Shown: positions 1 to 30,310 of the stretch, piece after piece
How positions within the stretch are numbered: the stretch's first letter is position 1
Layout of the letters: each line of letters opens with the position of its first letter
Assembly: GCA_963971405.1 (NCBI GenBank)
Contig: OZ020486.1
Location: 18,375,419 to 18,439,418 of the forward strand
Length of the DNA stretch: 64,000 nucleotides
Direction of reading: 5' to 3'
Origin: Psococerastis gibbosa
Taxonomy: Eukaryota > Arthropoda > Insecta > Psocodea > Psocidae
Notes under the pieces: model-generated
The model's database searches: none
Told to the model about the DNA's origin: nothing
Seen by the model: the letters and a program-made list of their open reading frames with translations, nothing else
Program-made: the position numbers and the translations under genes

Positions 1-1939
1 GAATCATCATGTGATGTATTAAACTTAACAGTTAAACCTATGGCTTATGAATTAATTTGGTTATTGTTAAACATTATGTTTTTATTTTTTTTAGTTCTAT
101 CTTTAGGGTTGCGGCCGGTCTGAATGTCCCGACTTTTAGCACTAGCCATTCTAGCTGTCTTTAAGCTTATTCAGATTCTGCATTCCTGCCCTATTTTTGC
201 TTAGTTTTTTATGTAGTTAACCGGTTTTTATGGTGTTTATTGAAGTTGAGTAAAGCACGTATACATACAATACGGTACCTACTTATTGTTTCAGAGCTTG
301 GATGTTTAGATTAATTAGTCTTTATGAGAGACTTAAGATGGGCAAAAACTATTACCTACCTACCTACTCAAATATCTATAATAGACTTCGGCCTATTGTA
401 GTACTACCAACATTTGAAATAAAGTTATCTAGAAGTAGCGTAATGCTGATTCAGTGTTGCGAACGTTTGTGTTTTATACCTGCTAAGGCACTATGTACCC
501 GGGTATTTTCATCCCCCATTTTGTATCCTATATGTCCTATATGGTAAGTATTGTAAGAAAAGTAAAAGATTGAAAAAAGCGAAAACACGTTTTAGTATTT
601 TTTTATTAAACACCTGCCTAATTGGTAGAACGTTTTTTAAATAATAATAATAAATAAACAACGATAAATTTCTAATAATAAATAGATTAACACCCAATGA
701 TTGGCTTATACACCAGACTTATACTGGATAAAAAAATGGCGGATGACACTACCTGTCTAATATAGACCCCTAATACCTGCTACGAAATCTATGGCACTAA
801 ATCGTGTCTGATTCGCAGAAAATTGTTTGAAATCATTCAGTACGTGGTATTTACCACCGATAGTCAGTTCTTGGTCGTTCAGTTGAATGACTGGAGGTCT
901 GAGAAAAATTTTGTATTCGGAGAACTTTGCCGCCCTGTGAGATTAATTTGTATGATTTGACGCCATTTCATACTGCCTAATTATATTTCTTCCTCTATCA
1001 TCTCCAGCTGAGACTGAAACTGGTCTGTGTAGTTCCAGTAAATTTGTCCCCGTGGTAATACTTACCTTGTGAAGAAAAAAAATTCAAGCGAAAATACACG
1101 GCTGTGTACTTTACATATTAACATGATCAAACACGCCGAACCAATTTTTATCATATTTTATGGCTCAGCCAAGTGACTAAAAAATAGGGAATGATGGTTT
1201 GCGGTTTTAACTATTTTTATAGCCTACATTATTTTAATTTACCCTTTATGATTAAACTCTCCAGATATTTTTTTGATGGGGGGGGGGGGGGGTGTTGGAT
1301 AAATTGTATAAATTATCTTACCTAGCTTATAATAATTACCGTTTCGACTGCGGGGACGATAAATTAAAGGGAAACTAAAGAGAAGATCATCCTAAATTAA
1401 GTTGTTATTATTATTGAGTTGAAATATGATGAGTTTTTTCTCGTCAAGAAAAAATGTTATTCGAAATCTTCCGTGTAGCTTTCATTTGAGGCTATTATGT
1501 CCTTGGATGGATTTGATTAAAATTACCCATGATGTTGTTTTGCCAAGTTTAGATGAGTAGTAAATGCGTGAGTGTTGAACTGTGCATATATTTCAATAAT
1601 ATTGTTGTGTAAAATGAGGATGAAAACCAGGAGCTTTAATGTGACCACAGTTGCTAAAAAAGATGGAGAAAAGTCAATGTTTCGCAAAAGTCCCTGTTTT
1701 TGCGCGATTTGCCACCAGTTGTCGGCTTCCGATGTTATACTTAGTGGGCGCAGAAGCAAAATACAAGATAATTTCATACTTCGGCGCAGGATGCACCTTC
1801 CATTATACAGGTTAATAATACCGTTTAATAAGCTAAAAATACAGTATTATTGGGTGTTCTTTTGATTTCAATCTTCTTTTGTTTGCATAGCACTGGTCTT
1901 GATGTAAAAGTCGGTTAATAGCTGTCGAAGGTGATGAGA
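1..1939. other. Upstream non-coding stretch
   Basis: No coding exon with convincing splice sites or recognisable protein similarity is visible here. The sequence is AT-rich and contains a G homopolymer near 1279-1292. The missing 5' exon(s) of the ankyrin/BTB gene must lie here, in 2901-4242, or to the left of the window; the phase of its first visible exon requires an upstream exon ending after the second base of a codon. I found no candidate that I would support. Confidence 0.5.
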
Positions 1940-2900
1940 ACATGTAGAGTAGTGGTACGGGCTCCGAATTTCACCCGAAAGGTTGTTGGTTCGAATCCCG
2001 GGCCTTCCTAGCAGGGGAGTAGCTATAGGGGAGGGGGAGGGGGGGGAGCCTCCCCCCAATAATCGGTAAAATTGCGAAAGTTGGTAATTTGCCTTTGCTC
2101 AGTTGGCAAAAGCAGAGTTCCATACAAAGAAAAAAACTAAATAAAGTTGTTTTAAAATAATATTGTACTAATGTTTTATTCTTATGTAACTACCTCGCCA
2201 ACTCGGTGTGTCAAACTTAGAAAAAGGCGCGAGAAATTCAAATTTTAATTGGCGCAAGTATCCAACTCATACAGCTATGAGCATGGGGCCCGAGAAAAAT
2301 TAGCGTACAAATATATAATAGAACATTCTAAACCAAAACCTTTCATGAATATGTCTTCCATTCTTAAATTATAAATGTTACTGCTGTTAAAATGCGTAAA
2401 ACCCAACTATTTTGCACTTAAATTTTCAAATTTTTCCCCCGGGGGGGACCCCCGGGCCCCCCTTTGGTACCAATCTGCATCAGGCGCATGGGCTTTTCAC
2501 ACACTGCACTGAAAATTATTGTGCCTAGTTTCGCTAACAAACACACCAATTGCACAATCGCTAAGAATTAATTTGGCTTAGTAGGTTACACCCACTTTTC
2601 CCGGAATGGCCCCCTCCGAAAATCTGTCCTGGACCCGCCCTAGGTAAAACATGAATTTGCCCACCTATGTAATAGTAATGCAATGCTTACCTAATCATCC
2701 CAGTTATTATTTTGGTAGGTCTATTTTAAGTTTTTTGGCAAAATAGACACCTCCCCCCCCCCCCAAAAAAAAAAAAATCATGCCTTAGCTACTCCCCTGC
2801 TTCCTAGTTGAGTGTAAAAGAGGGCTTTATAGCCATAACTTCGCTAGGTTGGCTTAGTACTACCTTAGCAACAGAACAAAAAGCCAATATTTTTTTATTT
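1940..2900 (+). repeat. tRNA-derived SINE (family 1), split by a DNA transposon
   Basis: The left part (1940-2011) carries the family head ACATGTAGAGTAGTGGTACG, CACCCGAAAGGTTG and a polymerase III B-box-like GGTTCGAATCC. The right part (2800-2900) carries the family tail (TTCCTAGTTGAGTGTAAAAG, AGAGGGCTTTATAGCC, AGAACAAAAAGCC, then a TTTATT-rich end). The two halves are separated by a hAT-like element. The same repeat is found at 28885, 32968, 37598, 38170, 46239 and 49038. A B box at the head and an AT-rich tail are the usual layout of tRNA-derived SINEs; the tRNA origin is inferred. Confidence 0.8.
2012..2799. mobile_element. hAT-like non-autonomous DNA transposon inside a SINE
   Basis: The element begins CAGGGGAGTAGCTA and ends TAGCTACTCCCCTG, a 14-bp terminal inverted repeat. 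It is flanked by the 8-bp direct repeat CTTCCTAG (2004-2011 and 2800-2807). An 8-bp target duplication and CAGGG ends are typical of the hAT superfamily. No transposase ORF is present. The interior contains a run resembling ACCCCCGGGCCCCCC and a stretch related to 39680-40195, so a second copy of this family exists in the window. Confidence 0.85.
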
Positions 2901-4242
2901 ATCAAAATGAATGGCAAGGCAGTTATATTCGATTGTTAAAGAGTATCTGCAGATTTTTTAGATTACAAGATATGTTGACAGATTGTTGCTCCCTTTCAGC
3001 CCACTTAATCGTTGTTTTGATTTTTTTTGTGGATCCCCTTGAAAGGACTACTATTGATAAAAAAAAACTTCCCTTTTCTACATCAGATTGAAAAGCCTCA
3101 GCCCAATGTATAGTACTTGCTTTTAAGGAACTTTATTTTCTCCGTGTTCAATGGGAAATGCAGCACTAAAAAGTTCGTCTTCTGCATAATTGCAGTAGGC
3201 TACACAACAAATAATGACTGCTTAGTCCACAAAATAATATTTTATTATAATAATTATTTTCTGGACTAAGCCAAGCCATTATTTTTTATTTTAATAATCT
3301 CCAAATCTACTTTGTTGGATTTTAAATGATTTTATAAAGGAGCTGGAAGTGTTGATAAAGGATTTTACTTCCAATTTGTTTTGGAATTTCCGTAAATCCA
3401 TACGATGAATTCTTCTCGGCTTGTTTATTGCCTAACTATCACATTAAGTATTTTTCTTTTCCCGTCAAAATTCTTTTGAAAAAGTTGGTAAATTGTTAAC
3501 TGCACTTGATACTCATCATTATCAACATTCTAAAACCAGATTCCTTTATTTCCTCGAAACATTGCTGAGCGTACTTTTTCATTTTAAAGAACTGTTTTTG
3601 TCTTGTGACATGGAATCATCAGTTATTCTAACCTGATCGGGGTTTCATTTATTTTATGATAATTTGAACACAAACCTATAGTCTCTAGACTATAACCTAT
3701 AGTCTCTAGACTATAACCTATAGTCTCTAGACTATAACCTATAGTCTCTAGACTATAGGTTTTTGAGATCTAGAATATGCATCAAGAGGTTATGTTTTTA
3801 TCCAGATTGTGAAGGTTTGACCAAAAAACACTAATTAAGGAACAGATTTCAAAAACAAATATTTTGTTAACAATGCATGGACGTGTTTTTTTGACGAAAT
3901 TAATTATTTTCTCGACCAACAGCCGCAAACGTATGATAGTGGTCTGATAGAAATATAAAAACTCAGTCTTACTATTAGGGCAGCCTAATTTCCCCTTATT
4001 TTCAGAAGTAATAATAATTCAAATGAGATAATGTAAATTTCCTTCAAAGCTTAATTTTTTAATGAATTTTTCATCCGACCACTTTTATAACTTTGCGGCC
4101 GTGGAACGAGAAAACAGTTAATTTCGTCAAAAATCCACTGTCGTTTCTGGTTTACAAAATATATTGAAATCTTTCCCTTACACTTCGAAAACGTTAGAGC
4201 GTCATTTGAGGGAGCTGTTCAATTTTTAACTTTGCATTTCAG
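2901..4242. other. Non-coding stretch before the first visible ABTB exon
   Basis: AT-rich sequence, probably intron of the ankyrin/BTB gene. Apart from the 21-bp palindromic tandem repeat at 3674-3757, I see nothing assignable. Confidence 0.5.
3674..3757. repeat. Four-copy 21-bp palindromic tandem repeat
   Basis: The unit ACCTATAGTCTCTAGACTATA occurs four times in a row without a mismatch and is followed by GGTTT. Within each unit TATAGTC and GACTATA are reverse complements around TCTA, so each unit can form a hairpin and the array could form several stacked hairpins or a cruciform. Confidence 0.95.
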
Positions 4243-19365
<15,123 letters not shown>

Positions 19366-19718
19366 GTGCCAATGTTTTAAACTCTTGTATCTATCACGCT
19401 TTTTAATGCATTCCATTAATTTAAGTTATTTAAATTATTAAGTCTGCCTGTCTATGATAGCAATAGTAGATCAAGTAGATAGTGATCAAGGCAAGGCTGC
19501 GGGTGAATGTGTGGGAAAATGTGTGTGTGAATGCACAGTAGATGGTAGCGAATGTGAATTAGTATGTCTGTTATCTTGAATGAAAGGTATGACTGATATT
19601 CTGTATGAATGTAGTTTATAAAATTATATTTCAATCAAACTATATCGTTGTTATGTACAGTTGGGTGTAAGAGAGGGCCATAGGCCCTAATCTCGCTAAA
19701 TCTACATATTTTTTTTTT

Positions 19719-19724
19719 AATAAA
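19719..19724 (+). terminator. Possible ABTB3 polyadenylation signal
   Basis: AATAAA occurs 354 bases after the ABTB3 stop codon and is followed by an AT-rich run. In an AT-rich genome the hexamer is common by chance, so this is only a candidate. Confidence 0.3.
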
Positions 19725-21821
19725 GACTTTATTATTATTATTAAAACGGCGTAAACTATGTAATATGTGTATTTGCGGTACTTACAATATCTGTTTCTGT
19801 AAAAACCAAATTTCATAGGATGTGTGAATCGTAGGTCTATCACTGAGGACATAGCTAATTGGAAAAATGTTTCTCTGCGATCTGTTACATAATAAGCTTA
19901 TGTGGCCATCAATAATAACGATTGGCCACAGTTATGGAAGGAAAGCTAATTCTTTGGACATATTTATCTTATCATATTTATATTAAAATCCGTTTCTTTT
20001 TTTAGTTTTAAGTCGGAGTGACGCTGTGGAGAGTGGATTTCTCGACACAGATCGGTAGTAAGCTTTTGAAATACTGAGAATCCCGTACCTTCCAAAACGG
20101 TGACCCAACGAATTTAATGATGGCCACATCCCATGTATCAAAATGGATATGGGCAATTAGGGACTTTCATTGATGACTGTAAAATTTGGTTTTGTAGAGA
20201 AAACCGATAGTGGGGTGTCCAGTTTGTTCTGAATGTAATGTTAATGGAAATGTTTGTTTATAATAGCTTCATATTTAATTTTTATTGTTGCAGTTTATGT
20301 CTGGATCATAGAATAAATATTTACTTTATTGGCCTGGATAGGATTCATTTTAGAACTAGAAATTACGTTAATGTTTGTAAACATTAGGAGTACTCACATG
20401 CCTGTGGTTAAGTCAGAGGAAGTAGAAATCGAAATAAAAAGTCGATAACTATTTGTATAATAAATAGTATTTTTAATTTACTTCTTATGTCGGTTACTAT
20501 ATCCCCTCACTTTATCACATATTACGATTTGGTTGAATAGGCCATAGAAATTCATTTAAATATAGAACATCCGTTTTAGAAGTAAACGGCAACTAATGAT
20601 AATCGTGAACATAAAAAGTAAGATTACACAAAAAATTTGCCTCCTATGATAATTTCTCAAGTTTCGGCTAAATTTGTAATAAAAAAAGGTAGGACACCGA
20701 AACATTTTGGTTTTTTTGTTGGCCCTTCTTTTCAATTGAATTTTGTGGTCGTAAAAATTTTAAATACTGTCTTCCCTTTTTTTTACTGCATTGAAAAACC
20801 TGCAAAAAAGGGGTATTTTTGGCTTGTCCGGCTTGTCCTCTTGGTTAGCATATAGATATAGGCATACTGTATATTTCACGATTTTTGCAACGCCTATAAT
20901 AGGTAAACGTCATGAATGAGGTGACATTGTCCGATTGCTCAAAATAATTTCAGTTACGGTACCTTTCAAGGGTATGGCCATATGCACTACTTTGATCCTT
21001 TAACCTGCTGCATTCCCAATCCCCGAACTATTGTTTATTTGTTTTAGGTTAGACTTGTCCTTTTTTATTTTTATACAAATAATTTTAAATTATGTTCCGT
21101 ATATGTAGGTTAAATAATAGTATTGCAAACTTTGGAACTTACTAAATATCTGTGTCAATAGTGGCCGCTTTAAAAGTATTTTTGTTTAATTTTTAGCCAT
21201 GTACCTAAGCCTTCTACGAATACTAGCCTACCATATTTTAAAACGGTACTTAATCTTTTGTTTAATTGTAATCTCTGGAGTAAATGTGAATATTAAGTAA
21301 GTTTGGTAGCCTATTGATTGCATTTGGGAAGAAATAAAAAGTCTGTTAATAAGTTATTGCAATTCTTTTAATTACCGTACCATTCTGGATAAATATATAC
21401 AGCCATTCCGCCCTAAACCGAACACCCATGTTCCGATTTAGGTTTTTACTATTTTAATGGGAAAATGAATGGGTGGAGAATGGATACATATATATATGCA
21501 TGGAATAATAAATTTAAGTTAAAAACTTTGAGCTGCAAGCCGAATTTCAGCACTTCTCTGTCGCAATTTTTTGGTAAAATCTCCCATTTCCCGGCTTTTA
21601 TATTGAATTAAGTAAAGGATAAAAATATCAAAGCACCATACAATATGTTTTCTCTTTCAATAATAATAGTCAATTAAAAAAATAAAATGACTAAGTATTA
21701 CTAAAATTATAAATGTGTACCTAGTATATGGTATATACTTTTTTTTAGTAACATATTGTAGCGGAAGATCGTCCGAGATAGCGTGGTGTAGTGGCAGCGG
21801 CCAAAAGTCCCCCGGGCTGCA

Positions 21822-21985
21822 GCCTGATCATGGCGATTATAATACCGGTATTTATTTAATACCGTGGTATTAATAATGTAAACAAACAAATTTTGAATAG
21901 CACTTTCCATTATAAAATCATCTTGTTTACATTTTTAATACCAGGGGATTAAATAAATACCGGTATTATAATCGCCATCATCCTA
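21822..21985. mobile_element. Hairpin element with GATCATGGCGATTATAATACC ends, copy 1
   Basis: CCTGATCATGGCGATTATAA then TACCGGTATTTATTTAATACC on the left is mirrored by GGTATTATAATCGCCATCAT on the right. A second, longer copy at 60528-60998 shares the ends. Short length, long inverted repeats and no ORF fit a MITE. The target duplication could not be fixed. Confidence 0.75.
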
Positions 21986-22182
21986 ATATAAGTCGTCACC
22001 TTAAAACTTAAAACTAGCGGTAAAAATATAGTGTCTGCTGCCACTTTGTACACGTTGTTTGACGCCATATTAAAATCGTCAAATCAACTTTTATCTTTTG
22101 TTTACAATAATAGGATTGAGATGATTTTATGAAAAATGAATTGATGTTGTACTTTTGTAATTACTACTCTCGTTAAATAAAA

Positions 22183-25133
<2,951 letters not shown>

Positions 25134-25358
25134 CAAGAACTCACTCGTATTTAAACACGAATTTGGGACAATGGCCAGTTTTATCATACAGGTAACATTT
25201 TTGTGTGGTTACAAATTATGGCAAGTAAAGTGGTTGCTATTTCAAAGAATATCTCCATTAATTCTGCTAGCTATAGCAGCATAAAATTATTGTGAAGTGC
25301 AGGAAATGCGTCGCTTAATAAAGTAGCTAAAGGTGGTTAATACCATTTAATAATAATG

Positions 25359-25364
25359 AATAAA
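25359..25364 (+). terminator. Possible ARL1 polyadenylation signal
   Basis: AATAAA lies 226 bases after the ARL1 stop codon. The hexamer alone is weak evidence in AT-rich DNA. Confidence 0.3.
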
Positions 25365-28300
25365 TGCTACGGCTATTAAATTCATTACACGATTTGAAGC
25401 TAATAATGAGAAAGCGTACAATACAATCACCTTTATGCATGCCATTGCATTTCTAGCTAAAAGATCGTTAATATTAATTAATTGAAAAGATGGACTGTTG
25501 TCAGGCCTGTTTATAGGTTGTTTTTTAAAAGTTCCATTAACTTTGAAAATTTTTTCAGCAGACCCTACTCTGTACTACTAATTCATTGCAATATATCCTG
25601 TAAAGCATACAATATATTTATATATAAATAAAAATAATTTTTTGAACTCAACTGTGGAAGCTGTTGTCTTGACAAGATTTATATAAACATTCCAAAGATT
25701 TGAGGTATGGCAAATGGTTAGCAGCAGAAAATAACCTTTAGACAATGACTTGCTATGGATGGTCGGTGCAACAAATATTTTTCATTTTGTTCCTGAACAA
25801 TAATATTATAATATATAATAGTAATAATATAAGCACGATTTTATTACATTGGAGCTGCTCTTTGGGCTAGCAAACAAATTCTTTATTTTCTTCGTTGAAA
25901 TTGGCATGGTATCCCAACAAACTCAAATTTAGTCACTTCGTATGAAAGTAACAGATTACTATTTATATCCGCCAAAGGTATTAATAAAGTGCTGTTTTGT
26001 CTAATTCTTTTTTTAAATTTTACGGCATTCTAGGTAGACACCAGTCACAGCTTTACGCTTGTAGTAGTGTATTCCAAAATCAAAATGATATTTCTCGTAC
26101 ATGTGGGATGCAGGGCCATCTGATCTGATAAATTGGGAAGCTAAATGAGATTATCATTGATAACAAAATAGAAGTGAAAATTCTAAAATTTGATTTGCTA
26201 CTACTTACAATACACAGTCGATGTAAGTGAAAGAAAGTTTCACTCTGAATTGGAAATTCATCTCTTTTTCAGGAAAAAATCAAGTCCCGATTCCGAATGA
26301 AACTTCCTTTGACTATACATGTAAACCATGGAAAATGTATGGGCTGTTATTGGAGTCTATCTACATTGCAAAATCTGCCAACTTGTATGAATGTCTGCGT
26401 GGTAAATGCTTTGCTGAATACATTTGTAATTATTAATTGTTTCAAAATATTATTTCTTACAATCTTCCAATAGAAATCACCCATAACATTTGTTTGCCGC
26501 GAAGACGTGTTAAAAGTAAGGAAACCCAAGTTATTAGGGCCAAATACCATGTATTATTTACAGTATTCTATTCATCCTGTCTGGACAGGAATTGAAAGAA
26601 ATGACACGTTGTTTATGCCAATACACGAAGATACTGTTGCCGCTAGGGAGTTGCTAGGTAAATCATAAATAATTGTATTAACAAACCGACCGAATAACGT
26701 TTCTTTATTCGACTGGATACGGCTCCCACTAGCAGAGCTAATCACGGAGCTGTTCAGGACTACCGTGAAAGGCAGCTTTTTGATGCCTCTAGGCTATCGT
26801 CTTTGTTGAACTACAACGTAATAATGCATGGTAGACAGGCCAAGCCTCAATTGATTTTGCATAACATGAGCAAGCTGCACTGAATCATCTCCTGAACTTG
26901 TTGTTATTCCTTGTTCTGCAACCGCCCTTGAGGCTAAAAACATTCATAAAATCGAAGAAACCGTGGTTCATTGCTTTCAATTTCTGTTTTTGCCCTGTAA
27001 AGTACCATGTATAGACTCACTGAAAAAGTAGGTGAATCGGACTAGTAGACTGGTTGGATTATCCTTAGCATTTCAGTGACGGAGAAGGTACATCGAGGGA
27101 AAGCAGAACTGCATCCTTTTGAGTCCCCCAGTTTCGTACCTAGTTGAATGGCTTCTCGAAATGAAGTCCCGTCCTTACCCGACTTGCTGAAAAACCATAA
27201 AGTATTGGCAAGTATTCGACTATGTACACGAATAATTATATTTATTACGTTCTGAAAAACTGAGATCTGTCATAAAACCCGCGAAAAAAAGCGAAATATT
27301 AACTATGAAACATTGCTTACCAGTTAATACATAAGATCAATATATACAGTACGATAAGTCTCTTAAGTCGGGTGGAAGTTGTGCAAATGTAGCAAAAACT
27401 ATCTATTGAAATTAGGCTACTTGTCATCATTTTTTATGTTGCTGGTAATTTCAGCCAGCCAAGTGGTTTGTTTGTAGGCGAAACCACCTGCAATATTTTC
27501 ACACTGGAAAAAAATGAGTTCCGCGTTGTGATATAACATTATATTTTGACCACGGAAATACAAAAAATTTTGCCGAAGGTTTGTGGCACATCTACTCCGT
27601 CATATCCGATCATTCGTTTTTGGGTGAACGAGTTAATGGAGTCAAAGGAGCACTAACGATGAGTCACGTAATGGATACCTGAAAACAAACACTGCTACCG
27701 AAATTGTGGTAAAATTCCAAGGCCTTGTATTAAGTTGACAGCCGATTGATTACTATGGTGACAGCAGAGGCCGTTGGTAATTCAAATCAACGATTGGATT
27801 TCAGCCTGCATGAAGAATGGGGCATGTAATTTTGGCGCGATGGGGGCTGCGATTGCACATTTAAGAAAACAGACGTAACCGTGCAACTACATCAACGGCT
27901 TCTTTGGAGCGGAATCCAACGAACCTTCTTTAGCGTATGGTGACTGCACGAAAGGTGGATCCACGACTACTTAGAAATAGAAAAAAAGTCTAAGTAGTGA
28001 ACAGCACCTTAGGACAGCGTGCTGAAGACGGCAACGACCGGCAAAACAGCCGAATAGGTGATTGCCACAGTTTTTTGAAGGTCTCTGGGTGGTTAAAATT
28101 GATAACTTTTTAAATGGCAAAACTGTCACAGGGCCCTACTATGCTGGTATATTGAGTAGGTTTGATCACTTCGGTGAAGATTTAACAAACAAAAACTAGC
28201 CCCTTTCGGCAAAGAAAGAGGGACATTTTCAAAAGAAAAACGCCCCTGTTCACACAGGTCGCTCTCTATGGCTAAATTGAGGCAGATACGTTATGAATAA

Positions 28301-28884
28301 TTGCTGCTACAACCACCCTATTTATAGATTTAGCACGTTCTGACTATTTTCTGTACCCGAATTATAAAAAAAAAATCATTCACCGCCCGGAAGTTCCTCA
28401 AATATGGACGTGATCTCGGCAACGGAGGTCTGTTTTGCATGGCTTGCTAACATAATTTTATTGAATGGGTTAAAATAGTGAGAGCAACGCTTGCTGAAGT
28501 GTATACTTCAGATGCTTAGAAGGAGACTTTGTCGAAAAATAACAAGGGTTGGTTGCCACCCGAAGATTATATCTTGTCAAAGAAACTTTTCATCCCGTCC
28601 CCGTAAGTCAAGTCTACAAAAACATCACAAAGTTGCCAAAGGATGCCAAGATATGAAAATTGCACTGGCTCTTTAGTACGGTACCGCATTACTCACCTTA
28701 TTAGTTCGATTATCGTGCTTTCAATAACAGTGTGTGTCTGTTTGGGACGCGCTGCAATTGTGCATATGTAACGACGCGCGCACCCCTGAGGATCGAGCGC
28801 CGCTGCCATCTTCAAAAGGGATAGCTCACTATGGCTTTTTGGCTGTAATGAAAATCAAAACCCTATAACCTACAACGTATTAGG
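25365..28884. other. Long stretch without a recognised gene
   Basis: ORFs are short and carry no recognisable domain on either strand. The 3' exons of the minus-strand gene at 29177-29470 are expected somewhere to the left of 29177 and may be here, but I could not pick any with confidence. Part of 26600-28400 is less AT-rich than its surroundings and could be an old decayed element. Confidence 0.4.
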
Positions 28885-29082
28885 ACACAGAGTAGTGGTA
28901 CAAACTCCGACTTTCACCCGAAAGGTTGTTGGTTCGAGTCTCACACTTGCTACATTTTCAGGCCATGCTTCGGAGGGCATGTAAAGCAGGCGGACGCGAG
29001 CCTTCCTAGTTGAGTGTAAAAGAGGGCTTTATAGCCCTAACTCCGCTTAGTAATAGAACAAAAAGTCAATATTTATTTATTT
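28885..29082 (+). repeat. tRNA-derived SINE family 1
   Basis: A nearly full copy: AGAGTAGTGGTACAAACTCC, CACCCGAAAGGTTGTTGG, GGTTCGAGTCTC, GCCATGCTTCGGAGGGCATG, TTCCTAGTTGAGTGTAAAAG and AGAACAAAAAGTC, then a TATTTATTT tail. Confidence 0.85.
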
Positions 29083-29176
29083 TTATAAATATTTTATTAT
29101 TTACATTTATAGGCATTTTTGTGTCCACTGGAAAATAAATACCAACGGTTGCAGGGAAAGCTAATATATTACTTAC

Positions 29177-29470
29177 CAGTAGATCGGCATTTTTCAGTTG
29201 TTCCAAGTGTTTATGTGCACTCGAATATTGGAAATCTATGTTGGGACCAATAAATTGGTGCTCCACTGACCGCTTAAATAATAACCCTCCCAGCAGTTTC
29301 GGCCGTGCCGCTTGGATCTTCCTGTAGTCTGTAGCTAATATGTGCAGGAGATAGAGACCAGCTAAACCCGCTGCCGCTAACACAAATAACCGAATGAACA
29401 CCATGTGGGCCTTTGTACCCACAGCAAGCAGAAGCAGCACTGCTGCCCCTGCCCAGTGCTTAGCCCCCAT
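29177..29470 (-). CDS. 5' coding exon of an unrecognised membrane-type protein
   Basis: On the minus strand the acceptor TTGGTTGCAG is followed by A and then ATG at 29470. The frame is open for 98 codons to a strong donor, CTACTG|GTAAGT at 29177/29176. The N-terminus has two hydrophobic stretches (GAAVLLLLAVGTKAHMVFIR and LFVLAAAGLAGLYLLHIL) followed by a basic segment (DYRKIQAARPK), then a soluble region ending KHLEQLKNADLL. This looks like a signal peptide or anchor plus a transmembrane helix. An upstream non-coding exon with donor CTCAG|GTAAGT at 30200 would be its 5' leader. I do not recognise the family. Without the splice, the frame runs on 37 codons into the SINE at 29066, which looks unnatural. 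The remaining exons were not found. Confidence 0.6.
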
Positions 29471-30199
29471 TCTGCAACCAATAATATAATTTTTACTAGG
29501 TACCTTATTATCAGAAGGGGAATGGGGAACCTCCATTACTTCATTAATCCAATTAATTAATTAATTAATCCAATCAACTTTTCAGTAAAATGCAGTTTGA
29601 GAATCTTGGTCTGCTGCCTTCTAATCTTTCACTTATTCAACTAGGTATTAAACAATTCGCAGCATTAAGCCTATGTTGGCCCGGTCCAGCCACCCCCCCC
29701 CCCCCACCTCCAAATGAAAAAAATGTAAGACAAAAATAACTAATGCTAGTTGTAATGCATAATTTGCCAGATCATAGAGATCAGCTTAGTGAGCGGTAAG
29801 CGGTTTGGTTCTGCATCGTCAGAGCACTGACCCTGACACCGTGTCTAATTTTATAATTTATTAATTTTTGCTTTTGTGCAACGGAATTGGTACAATGTAG
29901 GCTTTGTAAAATTAAAATAAATTATTATTATTATTACCATCTAGATCCTCTACTTTCGGTTGCATGTTTCGCATGTAAAGCAGGCGGTCCCTGGCACTAT
30001 ATAAATTTAGTTCTCATCTCCACAAGTAATTGATTCCTAAAATAGTCATTATTTACTTACATAGTACGTTAGTTAATCTCTGAACTCACCTAAAAAGCGC
30101 AATTGCAAATAATTCCAACAAACCTACAGGTTAGGCTCCAATTAAAAACACAATTAACGCTAATTATAGGGGCTGCCTTTATGGGTACCTCGTACTTAC

Positions 30200-30310
30200 C
30201 TGAGGCAGAGATGTGTGCTTAACCAGGTGAAGGAATCGACTGGCGATGTGAGCTGAGACAACGTAACGTGTGACATAAGCGACTGGACTATACGCCTGTC
30301 CGGTCGGCTT
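30200..30310 (-). other. Probable 5' UTR exon of the unrecognised gene
   Basis: On the minus strand ACATCTCTGCCTCAG is followed by GTAAGTACGAG, a near-consensus donor. The preceding hundred bases are more GC-rich than the surroundings. It is 729 bases upstream of the coding exon's acceptor. The left boundary and transcription start are guesses. Confidence 0.45.

Larger units (their letters stand above)
19366..22182. other. ABTB3 3' flank and intergenic region before ARL1
   Basis: No further exon was recognised. The region holds a family Y repeat fragment (about 19860-19945, TTATGTGGCCATCAATAATA then GATTGGCCACAG) and a hairpin element at 21822-21985. The last 150 bases before 22183 probably include the ARL1 promoter and 5' UTR, but no specific promoter motif can be supported. 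Confidence 0.5.

Noticed and set aside
302-547. 81-codon plus-strand ORF as ABTB3 first exon
   Set aside because: No similarity to the family, and no donor there gives the required split-codon phase convincingly.
3674-3757. CRISPR-like array
   Set aside because: Units abut with no spacers, and the genome is eukaryotic.
29066-29536. Single 156-codon minus-strand protein
   Set aside because: The first codons lie upstream of a good splice acceptor and the last 37 lie after a strong donor and run into a SINE; the spliced 98-codon exon is more likely.
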